This document shows, one piece after another, positions 55,023-63,287 of a stretch of 64,000 nt of DNA. The notes beneath the pieces are model-generated. The model made no database searches and had not been told where the DNA came from. It saw nothing but the letters and a program-made list of their open reading frames with translations. This DNA is from Rhizobiaceae bacterium (GTDB lineage: Bacteria > Pseudomonadota > Alphaproteobacteria > Rhizobiales > Rhizobiaceae). Positions within the stretch are counted from its first letter, which is position 1; each line of letters opens with the position of its first letter. The position numbers and the translations under genes were made by a program. The stretch covers positions 1 through 64,000 of the forward strand of contig JANQMU010000161.1 in the NCBI GenBank assembly GCA_028279875.1, in the 5' to 3' direction.

Positions 55023-56161
55023 CCATCGACCCACTGCGGATCATCAACCGGTCGGATATGGCCGACATCGCGCTCGGCGGCGCATTCCTGGGCACCGGCG
55101 GCGGCGGCGATCCCTATATCGGCAAGCTGATGGCCGAACGGGCGATCGACGAAAACGGACCGGTGCCGGTGGTCGATGTCGACGCGCTGGACGACGAGGC
55201 GCTGATCATACCGGTGGCGATGATGGGCGCTCCGACCGTGATGCTGGAAAAGCTGCCCAACGGGCGCGAGGCCGGCAATGCGCTGAGGGCGCTGGAAGCC
55301 TATCTCGGCAAGACGGCCGACGCGGTTTTCTGTATCGAGGCCGGCGGGCTCAACTCGACCATCCCGATCGCGGTCGCCGCGGCGGCCGGCCTGCCGATCG
55401 TCGATGGCGACGGCATGGGCCGGGCCTTTCCGGAACTGCAGATGGTGTCGCTCACCATGCATGATCTGAAGGCGACGCCGATGGTCATGGCCGACGAGAA
55501 GGGCAATTCGGTGGTCATCAACGCGGTCGACAATCTGTCGACGGAAAAATTCGCCCGGGTGGCGACGGTCGAGATGGGCGGCGCGGCGCTGATCGCGCTC
55601 TATCCGATGCGCGGGCGGGAGGCCAAGAAGGCCATCCTGCGCGGATCGATGTCGCTGATCAAATCGATCGGCCGGATCATCGAATCCGAACAAAAGGCCA
55701 ATCGCAACCCGGTTCACGCCCTGGCGGCGCAGCTCGACGGTCACCGGCTGTTCGAAGGCCGGGTGCATGATGTCGACCGGCGCACCGAGGGCGGCTTTGC
55801 CCGCGGCACCTGCACCCTGGCGGGCCTCGGCCCGGACGAGGGCGGGAGCATCACACTGGAGTTTCAGAACGAATTTCTGATCGCCAGGCGGCCCGACGGC
55901 GCGCCGCTGGCCATGACACCCGATCTCATCTGTCTGCTCGACCTGGAAACCGGGCAGCCGATCACGACGGAGCAGATCAGATACGGATTCCGCGTCATCG
56001 TCTTCGGTCTTCCCTGCAACGGGCAATGGCGATCGGAGCACGGGCTGGAATTGGTGGGTCCGCGATATTTCGGCTACGCGCTGGACTATCAGCCTATCGA
56101 GACCCTCAATGGTCAGGCGGACCGCCCGACCGATAACAAAGGGAGCTACAAGCATGAGTAA
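55019..56161 (+). CDS. DUF917 (S-methyl-thiohydantoin desulfurase-like) protein 2
   Basis: A 380-residue paralogue of the preceding gene. It has LGGAFLGTGGGGDPYIGKLM, then IEAGGLNSTIPIAVAA and VDGDGMGRAFPELQMVSL. The SSEIGGANS of the first copy is here CIEAGGLNS, which suggests that the two differ in the active pocket or form a heteromer. The start is ATG 55019 (MTIDPLRIINRSDMADIAL), overlapping the previous stop. Its stop in turn overlaps the start of the binding-protein gene. Confidence 0.88.
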   Translation: MTIDPLRIINRSDMADIALGGAFLGTGGGGDPYIGKLMAERAIDENGPVPVVDVDALDDEALIIPVAMMGAPTVMLEKLPNGREAGNALRALEAYLGKTADAVFCIEAGGLNSTIPIAVAAAAGLPIVDGDGMGRAFPELQMVSLTMHDLKATPMVMADEKGNSVVINAVDNLSTEKFARVATVEMGGAALIALYPMRGREAKKAILRGSMSLIKSIGRIIESEQKANRNPVHALAAQLDGHRLFEGRVHDVDRRTEGGFARGTCTLAGLGPDEGGSITLEFQNEFLIARRPDGAPLAMTPDLICLLDLETGQPITTEQIRYGFRVIVFGLPCNGQWRSEHGLELVGPRYFGYALDYQPIETLNGQADRPTDNKGSYKHE

Positions 56162-57740
56162 GACCAGAAAATCACTTCGCAACGGGCTGCTGGGCGCAGC
56201 GCTCGCCCTCGGCGTTTCCGCCGGCGTGACCGGACCGGCCGCGGCCGAGAACGTCGCCACGGTCAATGTGGTACAGATCTTCGGCACGATCGATCCGGCC
56301 AAGATCAACGACTACACCGAATATATGGCCGGCGTGAATCTCTACGAGGCGCTGACGACGCTCGATTCGAAGGGCAACATCCTGCCGCTGATTGCGGAAA
56401 AATGGGACGTTTCCGACGACACGCTGACCTATACGTTTCACCTGAAAGACGGGGTGACGTTTCAGGACGGCTCGCCGGTTGAAGCCAAGGATGTCGTCTA
56501 TTCGGTCAAGCGGCTGCTGTCGCTCAATGAGGGACCGGCCTTCCTTTTCGAAGGCGTTCTCGATCCCGATTCCGTATCGGCGATTGACAACAAGACGGTC
56601 CAGTTCAAGCTGAATAAGGTCTATTCGCCGTTCCTGACCAACACGCCGATCCTGTTCGTGGTCAATAGCGACCTGGCGGAGGAGAACAACTCGGACTCCG
56701 ATCCCTGGGCCACCCAATATCTCGCCAACAACAGCGCCGGCGCCGGTGCCTATATGCTCGACAGCTGGAACCGCGGCGCCAATATGACCATCAAGCGCTA
56801 TGACGGCTACCATCTGGGCTGGACCGACGAGGCCATCGACACGGTGCGGTTCGTGGTGACCAATGAGGAAGCGACGGTCAAGGCGCTGGCCGCCTCCGGT
56901 GAGCTGTCGATGTCGAGCGACGCGCAGGCGCAGGAGACCTATGATTCGATCGGCAAGCTGCCCGACTACCGGATCATCGAATATCCGACGGCCACGAATT
57001 TCTACCTGAAACTCAATCATCAGGTGGCGCCGACGGATGATGTCAATATCCGCCGGGCGATCGCTGCCGCGACGGATTACGAGACCATCCGCGCCGCGCT
57101 GCTGCCGGGCGAGCCGCTTGCCGGCCCGATGCCGGCGGTGTTCGCGGAGGCCTATAACAACGATCTCGCGATGCCGAAATTCGATCTCGAGGCGGCGCGC
57201 GCCCATGTGGAGAAAAGCAAATATGCCGGCGGCGATCCGATACCGGTCGAGATCATGTTTGTCGCCGGGCTGGCCTTCGAGGAGGAAATCGCCCTCCTGA
57301 TGAAGTCCAATCTCGATCAGATCGGCTTCAACACCATCCTGAAACCCGAACCCTGGAATCGGATGACCGAACTCGCCGGCAAGCCGGAGACGACGCCGGC
57401 GATCAACGAGGTGTTCTACGGCGCCACCTATCCGTCGCCGGACAGTTTCTTCTACACCCAGTATCATTCCAATGCGAAGGGTACCTGGGCGTCGATGGAA
57501 TGGGTGCTCGACCCGGAACTCGATGCGATGATCGACGCCGCCCGCGGCACCGCGGACATCGCCAAGCAGAACCAGATCTACAAGGACATTCAGGCGCGCC
57601 TTGTCGACCAGCAGTCGGATGTCTTCCTGCTGACCCAGCGCAGCCAGCAGGCCTTCCACAACTGCCTGCAGGGCTTCTCGTGGGTTCCCATGCAGAGCTT
57701 CGAGTTCAATTTCTACAATATGAAATGGGTCTGCGACTGA
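56154..57740 (+). CDS. ABC transporter substrate-binding protein, family 5 (oligopeptide type)
   Basis: A 528-residue periplasmic binding protein of the DppA/OppA family. The start is ATG 56154 (MSKTRKSLRNGLLGAAL), with a signal peptide to about residue 31 (cleavage near AAAEN). The family signature is in WDVSDDTLTYTFHLKDGVTFQDGSPVEAKDVVYSVKRLL. It captures the compound that the operon's permeases import. Placing the binding protein last, after the catabolic genes, is unusual for dpp-type operons. A strong terminator follows. Confidence 0.93.
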   Translation: MSKTRKSLRNGLLGAALALGVSAGVTGPAAAENVATVNVVQIFGTIDPAKINDYTEYMAGVNLYEALTTLDSKGNILPLIAEKWDVSDDTLTYTFHLKDGVTFQDGSPVEAKDVVYSVKRLLSLNEGPAFLFEGVLDPDSVSAIDNKTVQFKLNKVYSPFLTNTPILFVVNSDLAEENNSDSDPWATQYLANNSAGAGAYMLDSWNRGANMTIKRYDGYHLGWTDEAIDTVRFVVTNEEATVKALAASGELSMSSDAQAQETYDSIGKLPDYRIIEYPTATNFYLKLNHQVAPTDDVNIRRAIAAATDYETIRAALLPGEPLAGPMPAVFAEAYNNDLAMPKFDLEAARAHVEKSKYAGGDPIPVEIMFVAGLAFEEEIALLMKSNLDQIGFNTILKPEPWNRMTELAGKPETTPAINEVFYGATYPSPDSFFYTQYHSNAKGTWASMEWVLDPELDAMIDAARGTADIAKQNQIYKDIQARLVDQQSDVFLLTQRSQQAFHNCLQGFSWVPMQSFEFNFYNMKWVCD

Positions 57741-57752
57741 TCCTGTGAACCG

Positions 57753-57780
57753 ACCGGAGGCGGCCAGCGCCGCCTCCGGT
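57753..57780 (+). terminator. terminator hairpin of the ABC/HyuA/DUF917 operon
   Basis: A perfect 12-bp stem (57753-57764 with 57769-57780) closes a CAGC tetraloop, 12 bases after the binding-protein stop. There is no T-run, so termination may be partly Rho-dependent. Confidence 0.75.
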
Positions 57781-57900
57781 GCCGCCGCGGCGACATACCA
57801 TCCGTTCGGTCCTTCTCCCGATCATTGATCTTTCGCAATTTCAGCTTTTCAGATCGGGATCGAGTGAACAATCTATTGAAACATCACAGCAAAGCGCGGC

Positions 57901-59895
57901 TCACGCACCGCGTGTGACCGTGTTCCGGCTGTCGGCGGGATTGCCGCCATGCTCGCGAATGTAATTGGAGAACAGGGAGGCCGACAACGGCTCGCAGATA
58001 TAAAAACCCTGAGCATAGCCGCAGCTGGTTCCGGCCAGAAACTCAAGCTGGTCCGCGCTTTCGACGCCTTTGGCAAGGGCCTCCATCTCCAGCGCCTCGC
58101 ACATGGTCAGAATCGATTTCACCAAGCCGCGTTTGCGCGGCGAGTCCTCCAGTTCAAACAGGAAGGACCGATCGATCTTGATGCGGTCAATGTCCAGTTC
58201 GGCGATGCTGCCAAGGCTTGAATAGCCGGTGCCGAAATCGTCGGCGGCGGTACGAACGCCCATGCCGCGGACCGCTGCCAACGCCGTCAGGACCGCCCCC
58301 CGATTGTGACTGAAAACCTGCTCGGTCAGATCGAGTTCGAGGATATTGGCGGGCAGGCAGGTCTCCTTCAGCACCCTGGCCAGGAAGGCACTGAAGCCTG
58401 GTTCCTCGAACTGGCGCCCGGAGACATTGACGCTGAGCGTAAAACCATCGGCCAGCCGCGGTATCCAGGCGGCTGCCTGCCGGCAGGCCTGGCGCAGAAC
58501 CAGCCTGTCGAGTTCAAGAATCAGGTCGGACTTTTCGGCGACCGGCAGAAATTCGGGCGGGGAGACAATCTTTCCGGTTTTCGGGTTCTTCCAGCGCAGC
58601 AGCGCCTCGACGCCGGTCAGCCGCCCGGTCGAAACCGCCAATTGCGGCTGCCAGACCAGGAAGAACTCTTCGTTCTCAATGCCGCGCCGGATGCTTTCTT
58701 CCATTTCGACACGATTGTCGAGATGCACCTTGAGCGCCGGCGAGTAGGTGACGGCCCGCTGCCTGCCATCGGCCTTGGCAGCATAGAGCGCAAGATCGGC
58801 ATGCCGCAGCAACTCACTGACGGTCCCGCCATGGTCAGGGCAGAAGGACAGGCCGATGCTGGCCGCAAGCATGACCTGGTGCCCGTCGACCTCACGAAAC
58901 CCGGAAAGCTCCTCACAAAGCGTCTCCCCGAACCGTACCAGATCCTGGCCGCTGCCGGCGGCCTTGATGAAGGCGAATTCATCACCACCCAACCGGATGG
59001 CGGCGGCGGAGCGGTGGATGTCGTGGGATTTCAGAATGTCGGCAACCGCCCGCAGGAGATCGTCACCAGCCTGATGTCCGAACGTGTCATTGACCTGCTT
59101 GAAATGATCGAGGTCGATCAGATAGATGGCGAGGCGCTGATGCGCCGCCTTGGCGTCCTTGATGAACTTGCCGCTCTTCTCCATCAGCCACGCCCGGTTC
59201 TTCAAGCCCGTGACGGCGTCCTGCCAGGCCAGCTTGTGCAGCTTTCTTTCGGCACGCTGCCTCTGCACCAGAAGAATGGCGATGCCGATGAGGAGCGTCG
59301 ACAGGACAGCCAGGATGGCCAGAACCTGACGATTCAGCGCCCGCAGCGCCGATTGCGCCTGATGAAGACCCTCGCTGGATTCCTCGCCGACGCTGTAATA
59401 ATACCGGTTCAGTTCGAGCTCCACCGCTTCGAGTTGGGCGGTGACGGCCCTGAGGGTCGTCTGATCGAGCGGCTGCGGCCGGGCCAGCATCTCGTCCAGG
59501 GTCTCGATGATGGCAAGCACCGTGTCCCGTAAACCGGAATGGATGTCGAGATCGGCCGCCATCGGTGTGCGGTCGACACTGGCAAATCGTATATGGGCGA
59601 GGTCGGCTGCCTCTGCCAGGAGTTCCCGGCCCTCGGCGCTGGCGGGGTCGGCGCGGGCAAGCAGCACCATATCCTTCAGCCGGTCGATATCCCGGATATG
59701 GGCGTGCAGTGTCCGGAATGACAGAAAGCCATATTGCGGCAGCGCTTTCTCGACGGAACGGATATTGCTGTAGATCGTCGTGATGATCGCCAGCGACAGG
59801 CCGATGGCAACAACCACCGCCAGGGTCTCGCGGGCCATCGCCAGGGCGGCCAGCCGTGCCAATCCGCCGTCCTGCCGGGATGCGCGCGATCCCAT
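57901..59895 (-). CDS. membrane GGDEF-EAL protein with defective EAL site
   Basis: A 664-residue protein: a first membrane span at about 22-42, a periplasmic sensor region (about 43-185), a second span at about 188-208, a GGDEF domain (about 220-385) and an EAL domain (about 395-650). GGDEF is intact (RLGGDEF), but the inhibitory RxxD site reads HRSA. EAL has EALLRW, the Asn in VNVS, DDFGTGYSS and KIDRSF, but the motif AEGVE reads AKGVE: Lys609 replaces the general-base Glu. It should make c-di-GMP but not degrade it. The start is ATG 59895, overlapping the stop of the secreted protein gene by ATGA. Confidence 0.9.
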   Translation of the reverse strand: MGSRASRQDGGLARLAALAMARETLAVVVAIGLSLAIITTIYSNIRSVEKALPQYGFLSFRTLHAHIRDIDRLKDMVLLARADPASAEGRELLAEAADLAHIRFASVDRTPMAADLDIHSGLRDTVLAIIETLDEMLARPQPLDQTTLRAVTAQLEAVELELNRYYYSVGEESSEGLHQAQSALRALNRQVLAILAVLSTLLIGIAILLVQRQRAERKLHKLAWQDAVTGLKNRAWLMEKSGKFIKDAKAAHQRLAIYLIDLDHFKQVNDTFGHQAGDDLLRAVADILKSHDIHRSAAAIRLGGDEFAFIKAAGSGQDLVRFGETLCEELSGFREVDGHQVMLAASIGLSFCPDHGGTVSELLRHADLALYAAKADGRQRAVTYSPALKVHLDNRVEMEESIRRGIENEEFFLVWQPQLAVSTGRLTGVEALLRWKNPKTGKIVSPPEFLPVAEKSDLILELDRLVLRQACRQAAAWIPRLADGFTLSVNVSGRQFEEPGFSAFLARVLKETCLPANILELDLTEQVFSHNRGAVLTALAAVRGMGVRTAADDFGTGYSSLGSIAELDIDRIKIDRSFLFELEDSPRKRGLVKSILTMCEALEMEALAKGVESADQLEFLAGTSCGYAQGFYICEPLSASLFSNYIREHGGNPADSRNTVTRGA

Positions 59896-60428
59896 CAATC
59901 GGCCCGTTGCACCGTCTTGATCAGCCAGACCCACCGGTTCCTGTGGACCGGATTGTCGAGTTCGGGATGATCCAGAACGGGGTAGACCAGTCGCGTCGGC
60001 CCCTGGCTGCGCCGGGTCAGGAAGGCACCATCGGCGCGCAGTGCGAGCAAGGTCGGATAATCGACCCAGTCCTTGCGCGGAATCCGCTGGGAGTAATTGT
60101 CCAGGGCGTGAATGATGACCGCCTCGGCATCCGACAGTTGCACCAGGGCGAGCACATCACGAAACAGCACGCCTTCGAATTCCTGCCGACCCCTTTCCCA
60201 CGGGCTGTCGGTCAGCAGCCGGTATTGCGGCAGACGGCTGAGATCGGCAAGGTCGATGACGATCTTGCCGTCACGGTGAACGACGGTGAAGGCCCGGCCC
60301 GAGGCGACCGGCTGATCGCGCAGACGCTCGATGGCGCCGGCCGGACCTGCCATCAGGACGGCCAGCAGCCCCGCCCATGCCAGGACGGAACCCATGCGAA
60401 CCCGGCGGCGTTGTCTGCGGTTGTTCAA
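59895..60428 (-). CDS. secreted protein resembling molybdopterin-binding oxidoreductase domains
   Basis: A 177-residue protein with a signal peptide (arginine-rich n-region, then GSVLAWAGLLAVLMAGPAGA, cleavage near residue 32). The rest recalls the sulfite-oxidase-like molybdopterin fold (FEGVLFRDVLALVQLSDAEAVIIHALDNYSQRIP) but has no Cys to ligate molybdenum, so it is probably a binding or sensory version. The start is TTG 60428, with GGGAACC upstream; ATG 60395 is the alternative. Its coupling to the membrane diguanylate cyclase suggests that it modulates that enzyme from the periplasm. Confidence 0.7.
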   Translation of the reverse strand: MNNRRQRRRVRMGSVLAWAGLLAVLMAGPAGAIERLRDQPVASGRAFTVVHRDGKIVIDLADLSRLPQYRLLTDSPWERGRQEFEGVLFRDVLALVQLSDAEAVIIHALDNYSQRIPRKDWVDYPTLLALRADGAFLTRRSQGPTRLVYPVLDHPELDNPVHRNRWVWLIKTVQRAD

Positions 60429-60743
60429 TTGCGGTTCCCGTTCCTGTCACAGTGGCGGCCATATCCGCGCAAAGCACAGTGCTTTCAAAGCCTTTAGGAA
60501 GATTTAACGACCATGGTCGACCAGCCTAGAGCGGCATGGAAAATTTGGCGCGCGCGCCTGTCGCGGATCGCCGGCCAGTGCGCCGAACCCGCCCATTTGC
60601 ACGCAAATTCAAAGAAAATCATAATGATTTCTTTACCCTGCCACGCAACGGAATCGAAGGGTTCGGGCCATAGGATACCGTCCATTGGGGCTGGGGGCTT
60701 CTCATAAGCGTATCAAATCACTTGCCACGCGGCGGGGAGAAGC
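60429..60743. promoter_or_regulatory. divergent promoter region with a 7-1-7 palindrome
   Basis: This 315-base gap separates the minus-strand secreted/cyclase pair from the plus-strand PAS-GGDEF-EAL gene. It contains AAATCAT-A-ATGATTT (60616-60630), a perfect 7-1-7 palindrome of the shape used by Fur-family repressors. Short open frames on both strands (60494-60707) look random. GGGGAGAAGC precedes the ATG at 60744. Confidence 0.5.
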
Positions 60744-63266
60744 ATGGTTTCTGTCGACCAAAACAACACCCATCCAGCCGGACAGCCGGTCAACAATCCA
60801 GCGGAAGCGGCGTTCAATCTGCGATTGACGGATATTATCGAGAGTATTCCGGCCGGTTTCCTGATGTGCGATCCCGACGACCGCGTCATCGCCTGCAATG
60901 CGCTCTACAAGGAGTGGTTTTTCCCGGACAATGGCGAGGCGGTGGTCATGGGCATGGCCTATGAGGACCTGCTCAAGGCCTTCGTAACGAGCGGCCTGAG
61001 CGCCGACGGCCGCCAGGATCCCGAATGGCTGGAGAAGCGGTTGGCCCGTCACCGCCAGCCGAGCGAACCGTTCAAGCACCATCTGACCAACGGGCGCAGG
61101 CTGCGCACTTTCGAAAGCCTCACCCATGACGGCGGTGTGATCTGCATCTACACCGATGTCACCGAACTCTACGAGCAGCAGGCTTCGGCGGCCCGCAAGT
61201 CCGAGCAGCTCCAGGCGGTGCTGGAATCCATCGACCAGGGCATCAGCATGGTTGACGGCGATCTCAACGCCGTCGCCTTCAACCAGCGCTTCATGGATCT
61301 GCTGGAGTTTCCCGCCGAGCTCGGCAAGGCCGGGACACCGTTCGCGGACTTTGTGCGCCACAATGCCGAACGCGGCGAATATGGCGAGGGCGATATCGAT
61401 GCGCTGGTGGAAGAGCGCGTGAAACTGGCGAAGAGCTTCCAGGCGCACCGTCTGGAAAGAACCCGTCCGGACGGGACCATTATCGAAGTCGTCGGCAAAC
61501 CGATCCCCGATGGCGGTATCGTCACGACCTATACCGACGTCACGGAGCGCAAAAAAGCCGAGGCGGCCCTCATCGCCCGCGACCAGGAACTGACGGAGCA
61601 GAACCGGCGCTTCAACGCAGCGCTCGACAACATGTCGCAGGGCTTGTCGATGTTCGACAAGGATCACCGGCTGCTGGTCTGCAACAGGCGATATCTGGAG
61701 ATCTACGACCTGCCGGAGCATTTCGCCCGGCCGGGAACCCGCCATCGCGATATCGTCCGGCTGCTGCTGAACCGGGGCGACTATGCCGGCGTCAATCCGG
61801 AAACCAATATGGAAGAACGGTTGGCGATGATCGCCCTCAATGAGCCCGTGACCAGGATCAGAGCCTTTTCCGGCGGCCGTTCGATCGCGGTGGTCCACCA
61901 GCCGATGCCCAATGGCGGATGGGTGGCGACACATGACGACGTCACCGAGTTTCAGCGGGTCCAGGCCCTTGTGGCCCATATGGCCCACCATGATGATCTG
62001 ACCGGGCTGCCCAACAGGACGCTGCTGCGCGAGCGGATGGAGGAGGCGGCGGCGCAGCTTGACGAAAACAAGCCGTTTGCGGTGCTGTGCGTCGATCTCG
62101 ACCGGTTCAAGAACGTCAATGACACGATCGGCCACCCGATGGGCGACAAATTGCTGCGGGCCGCCGCCAAGCGGCTCACCAGTTGCGTGCGCGAGACCGA
62201 TACGATCGCGCGGCTCGGCGGCGACGAATTTGCCGTGCTTCAGGTGTCGGACAATCAGCCGGTCGCCGCCACCGCCACGGCGGAGCGGATCTGCGATGTG
62301 CTGTCGAGGCCGTTCAATCTCGACGGCCACCAGGTCGTCGTCGGCGCCAGCGTCGGTATCGCGGTCGCGCCCTGGGACGGGACCGATCCGGACCAGTTGC
62401 TGAAGAATGCGGATCTGGCGCTGTACCGCGCAAAGGACGATGGACGCGGGATCTTCCGCTCCTTCGAAGCGGAAATGGATATCAGGATCCAGGCGCGCCG
62501 CAATCTCGAACGGGATTTGCGCCGGGCCTTCGAACAGGACCAGTTCGAACTGCACTACCAACCGCTCGTCAGCCTGCACAACAATGAGATCACCGGCTTC
62601 GAAGCGCTGCTCAGATGGTCGCATCCCGAACAGGGCTATATGTCGCCGGCCGAGTTCATTCCGGTGACGGAGGAGATCGGGCTGATCAGCCGCCTCGGCG
62701 AATGGATCATCAATCAGGCCTGCCGGGACGCCGTCACCTGGCCGGCCCATATCCGTGTCGCGGTCAATCTCTCGCCGGTGCAGTTCCACGGCGAGGACCT
62801 GGTCCAGATCGTCTTCAATGCGTTGGCCAAATCGCGCCTGAACCCGCGCCGCCTGGAACTGGAAATCACCGAGCGGGTTCTTCTTCACAACAGTGAGACG
62901 ACCATTTCGACGCTGCATGCGCTGCGCGACATGGGCATTCGCATCGCCATGGATGATTTCGGCACCGGCTATTCGTCGCTCAGCTACCTGCGCAGCTTTC
63001 CCTTCGACAAGATCAAGATCGACCGGTCCTTCATCAATGACCTGTCCAGTCAGGAGGAGGCGGCCGTCATCGTCAAGGCGGTCGCCAATCTCAGCCAGAA
63101 TCTCGGCATGACGGCCACCGCCGAAGGCGTCGAGACCGAAAGCCAGCGCGATCGCGTGCGGGAAGCCGGCTATGCCGAAATGCAGGGCTTTCTGTTCAGC
63201 GCGGCGCGACCGGCGGCCGAGATATCGGATCGCTTCTTTGCCGGCAGCGATCGCGAAACCGCCTGA
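60744..63266 (+). CDS. PAS-PAS-PAS-GGDEF-EAL c-di-GMP enzyme
   Basis: An 840-residue soluble protein. Three PAS-like domains (about 25-145, 155-275, 290-400; for example LESIDQGISMVDGDLNAVAFN and LDNMSQGLSMFDKDHRLLVCN) precede GGDEF (about 410-570) and EAL (about 585-830). GGDEF is intact (RLGGDEF), with an RETD inhibitory site. EAL retains EALLRW, VNLS, ITE, DDFGTGYSS, KIDRSF and AEGVE, so both synthesis and hydrolysis of c-di-GMP are possible. There is no membrane span. It is divergent from the defective-EAL gene. The sensed signal is unknown. Confidence 0.93.
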   Translation: MVSVDQNNTHPAGQPVNNPAEAAFNLRLTDIIESIPAGFLMCDPDDRVIACNALYKEWFFPDNGEAVVMGMAYEDLLKAFVTSGLSADGRQDPEWLEKRLARHRQPSEPFKHHLTNGRRLRTFESLTHDGGVICIYTDVTELYEQQASAARKSEQLQAVLESIDQGISMVDGDLNAVAFNQRFMDLLEFPAELGKAGTPFADFVRHNAERGEYGEGDIDALVEERVKLAKSFQAHRLERTRPDGTIIEVVGKPIPDGGIVTTYTDVTERKKAEAALIARDQELTEQNRRFNAALDNMSQGLSMFDKDHRLLVCNRRYLEIYDLPEHFARPGTRHRDIVRLLLNRGDYAGVNPETNMEERLAMIALNEPVTRIRAFSGGRSIAVVHQPMPNGGWVATHDDVTEFQRVQALVAHMAHHDDLTGLPNRTLLRERMEEAAAQLDENKPFAVLCVDLDRFKNVNDTIGHPMGDKLLRAAAKRLTSCVRETDTIARLGGDEFAVLQVSDNQPVAATATAERICDVLSRPFNLDGHQVVVGASVGIAVAPWDGTDPDQLLKNADLALYRAKDDGRGIFRSFEAEMDIRIQARRNLERDLRRAFEQDQFELHYQPLVSLHNNEITGFEALLRWSHPEQGYMSPAEFIPVTEEIGLISRLGEWIINQACRDAVTWPAHIRVAVNLSPVQFHGEDLVQIVFNALAKSRLNPRRLELEITERVLLHNSETTISTLHALRDMGIRIAMDDFGTGYSSLSYLRSFPFDKIKIDRSFINDLSSQEEAAVIVKAVANLSQNLGMTATAEGVETESQRDRVREAGYAEMQGFLFSAARPAAEISDRFFAGSDRETA

Positions 63267-63287
63267 TCCTGCCGCGCCGCCGCGGGG

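Noticed and set aside
57741-57900. Possible small gene after the operon terminator
   Set aside because: The 160-base stretch contains the terminator hairpin and no start codon with a ribosome site.
60494-60707. Two overlapping small open frames (63 and 64 residues)
   Set aside because: They lie on opposite strands over the same bases, have no ribosome site or recognisable composition, and include the AT-rich palindrome.
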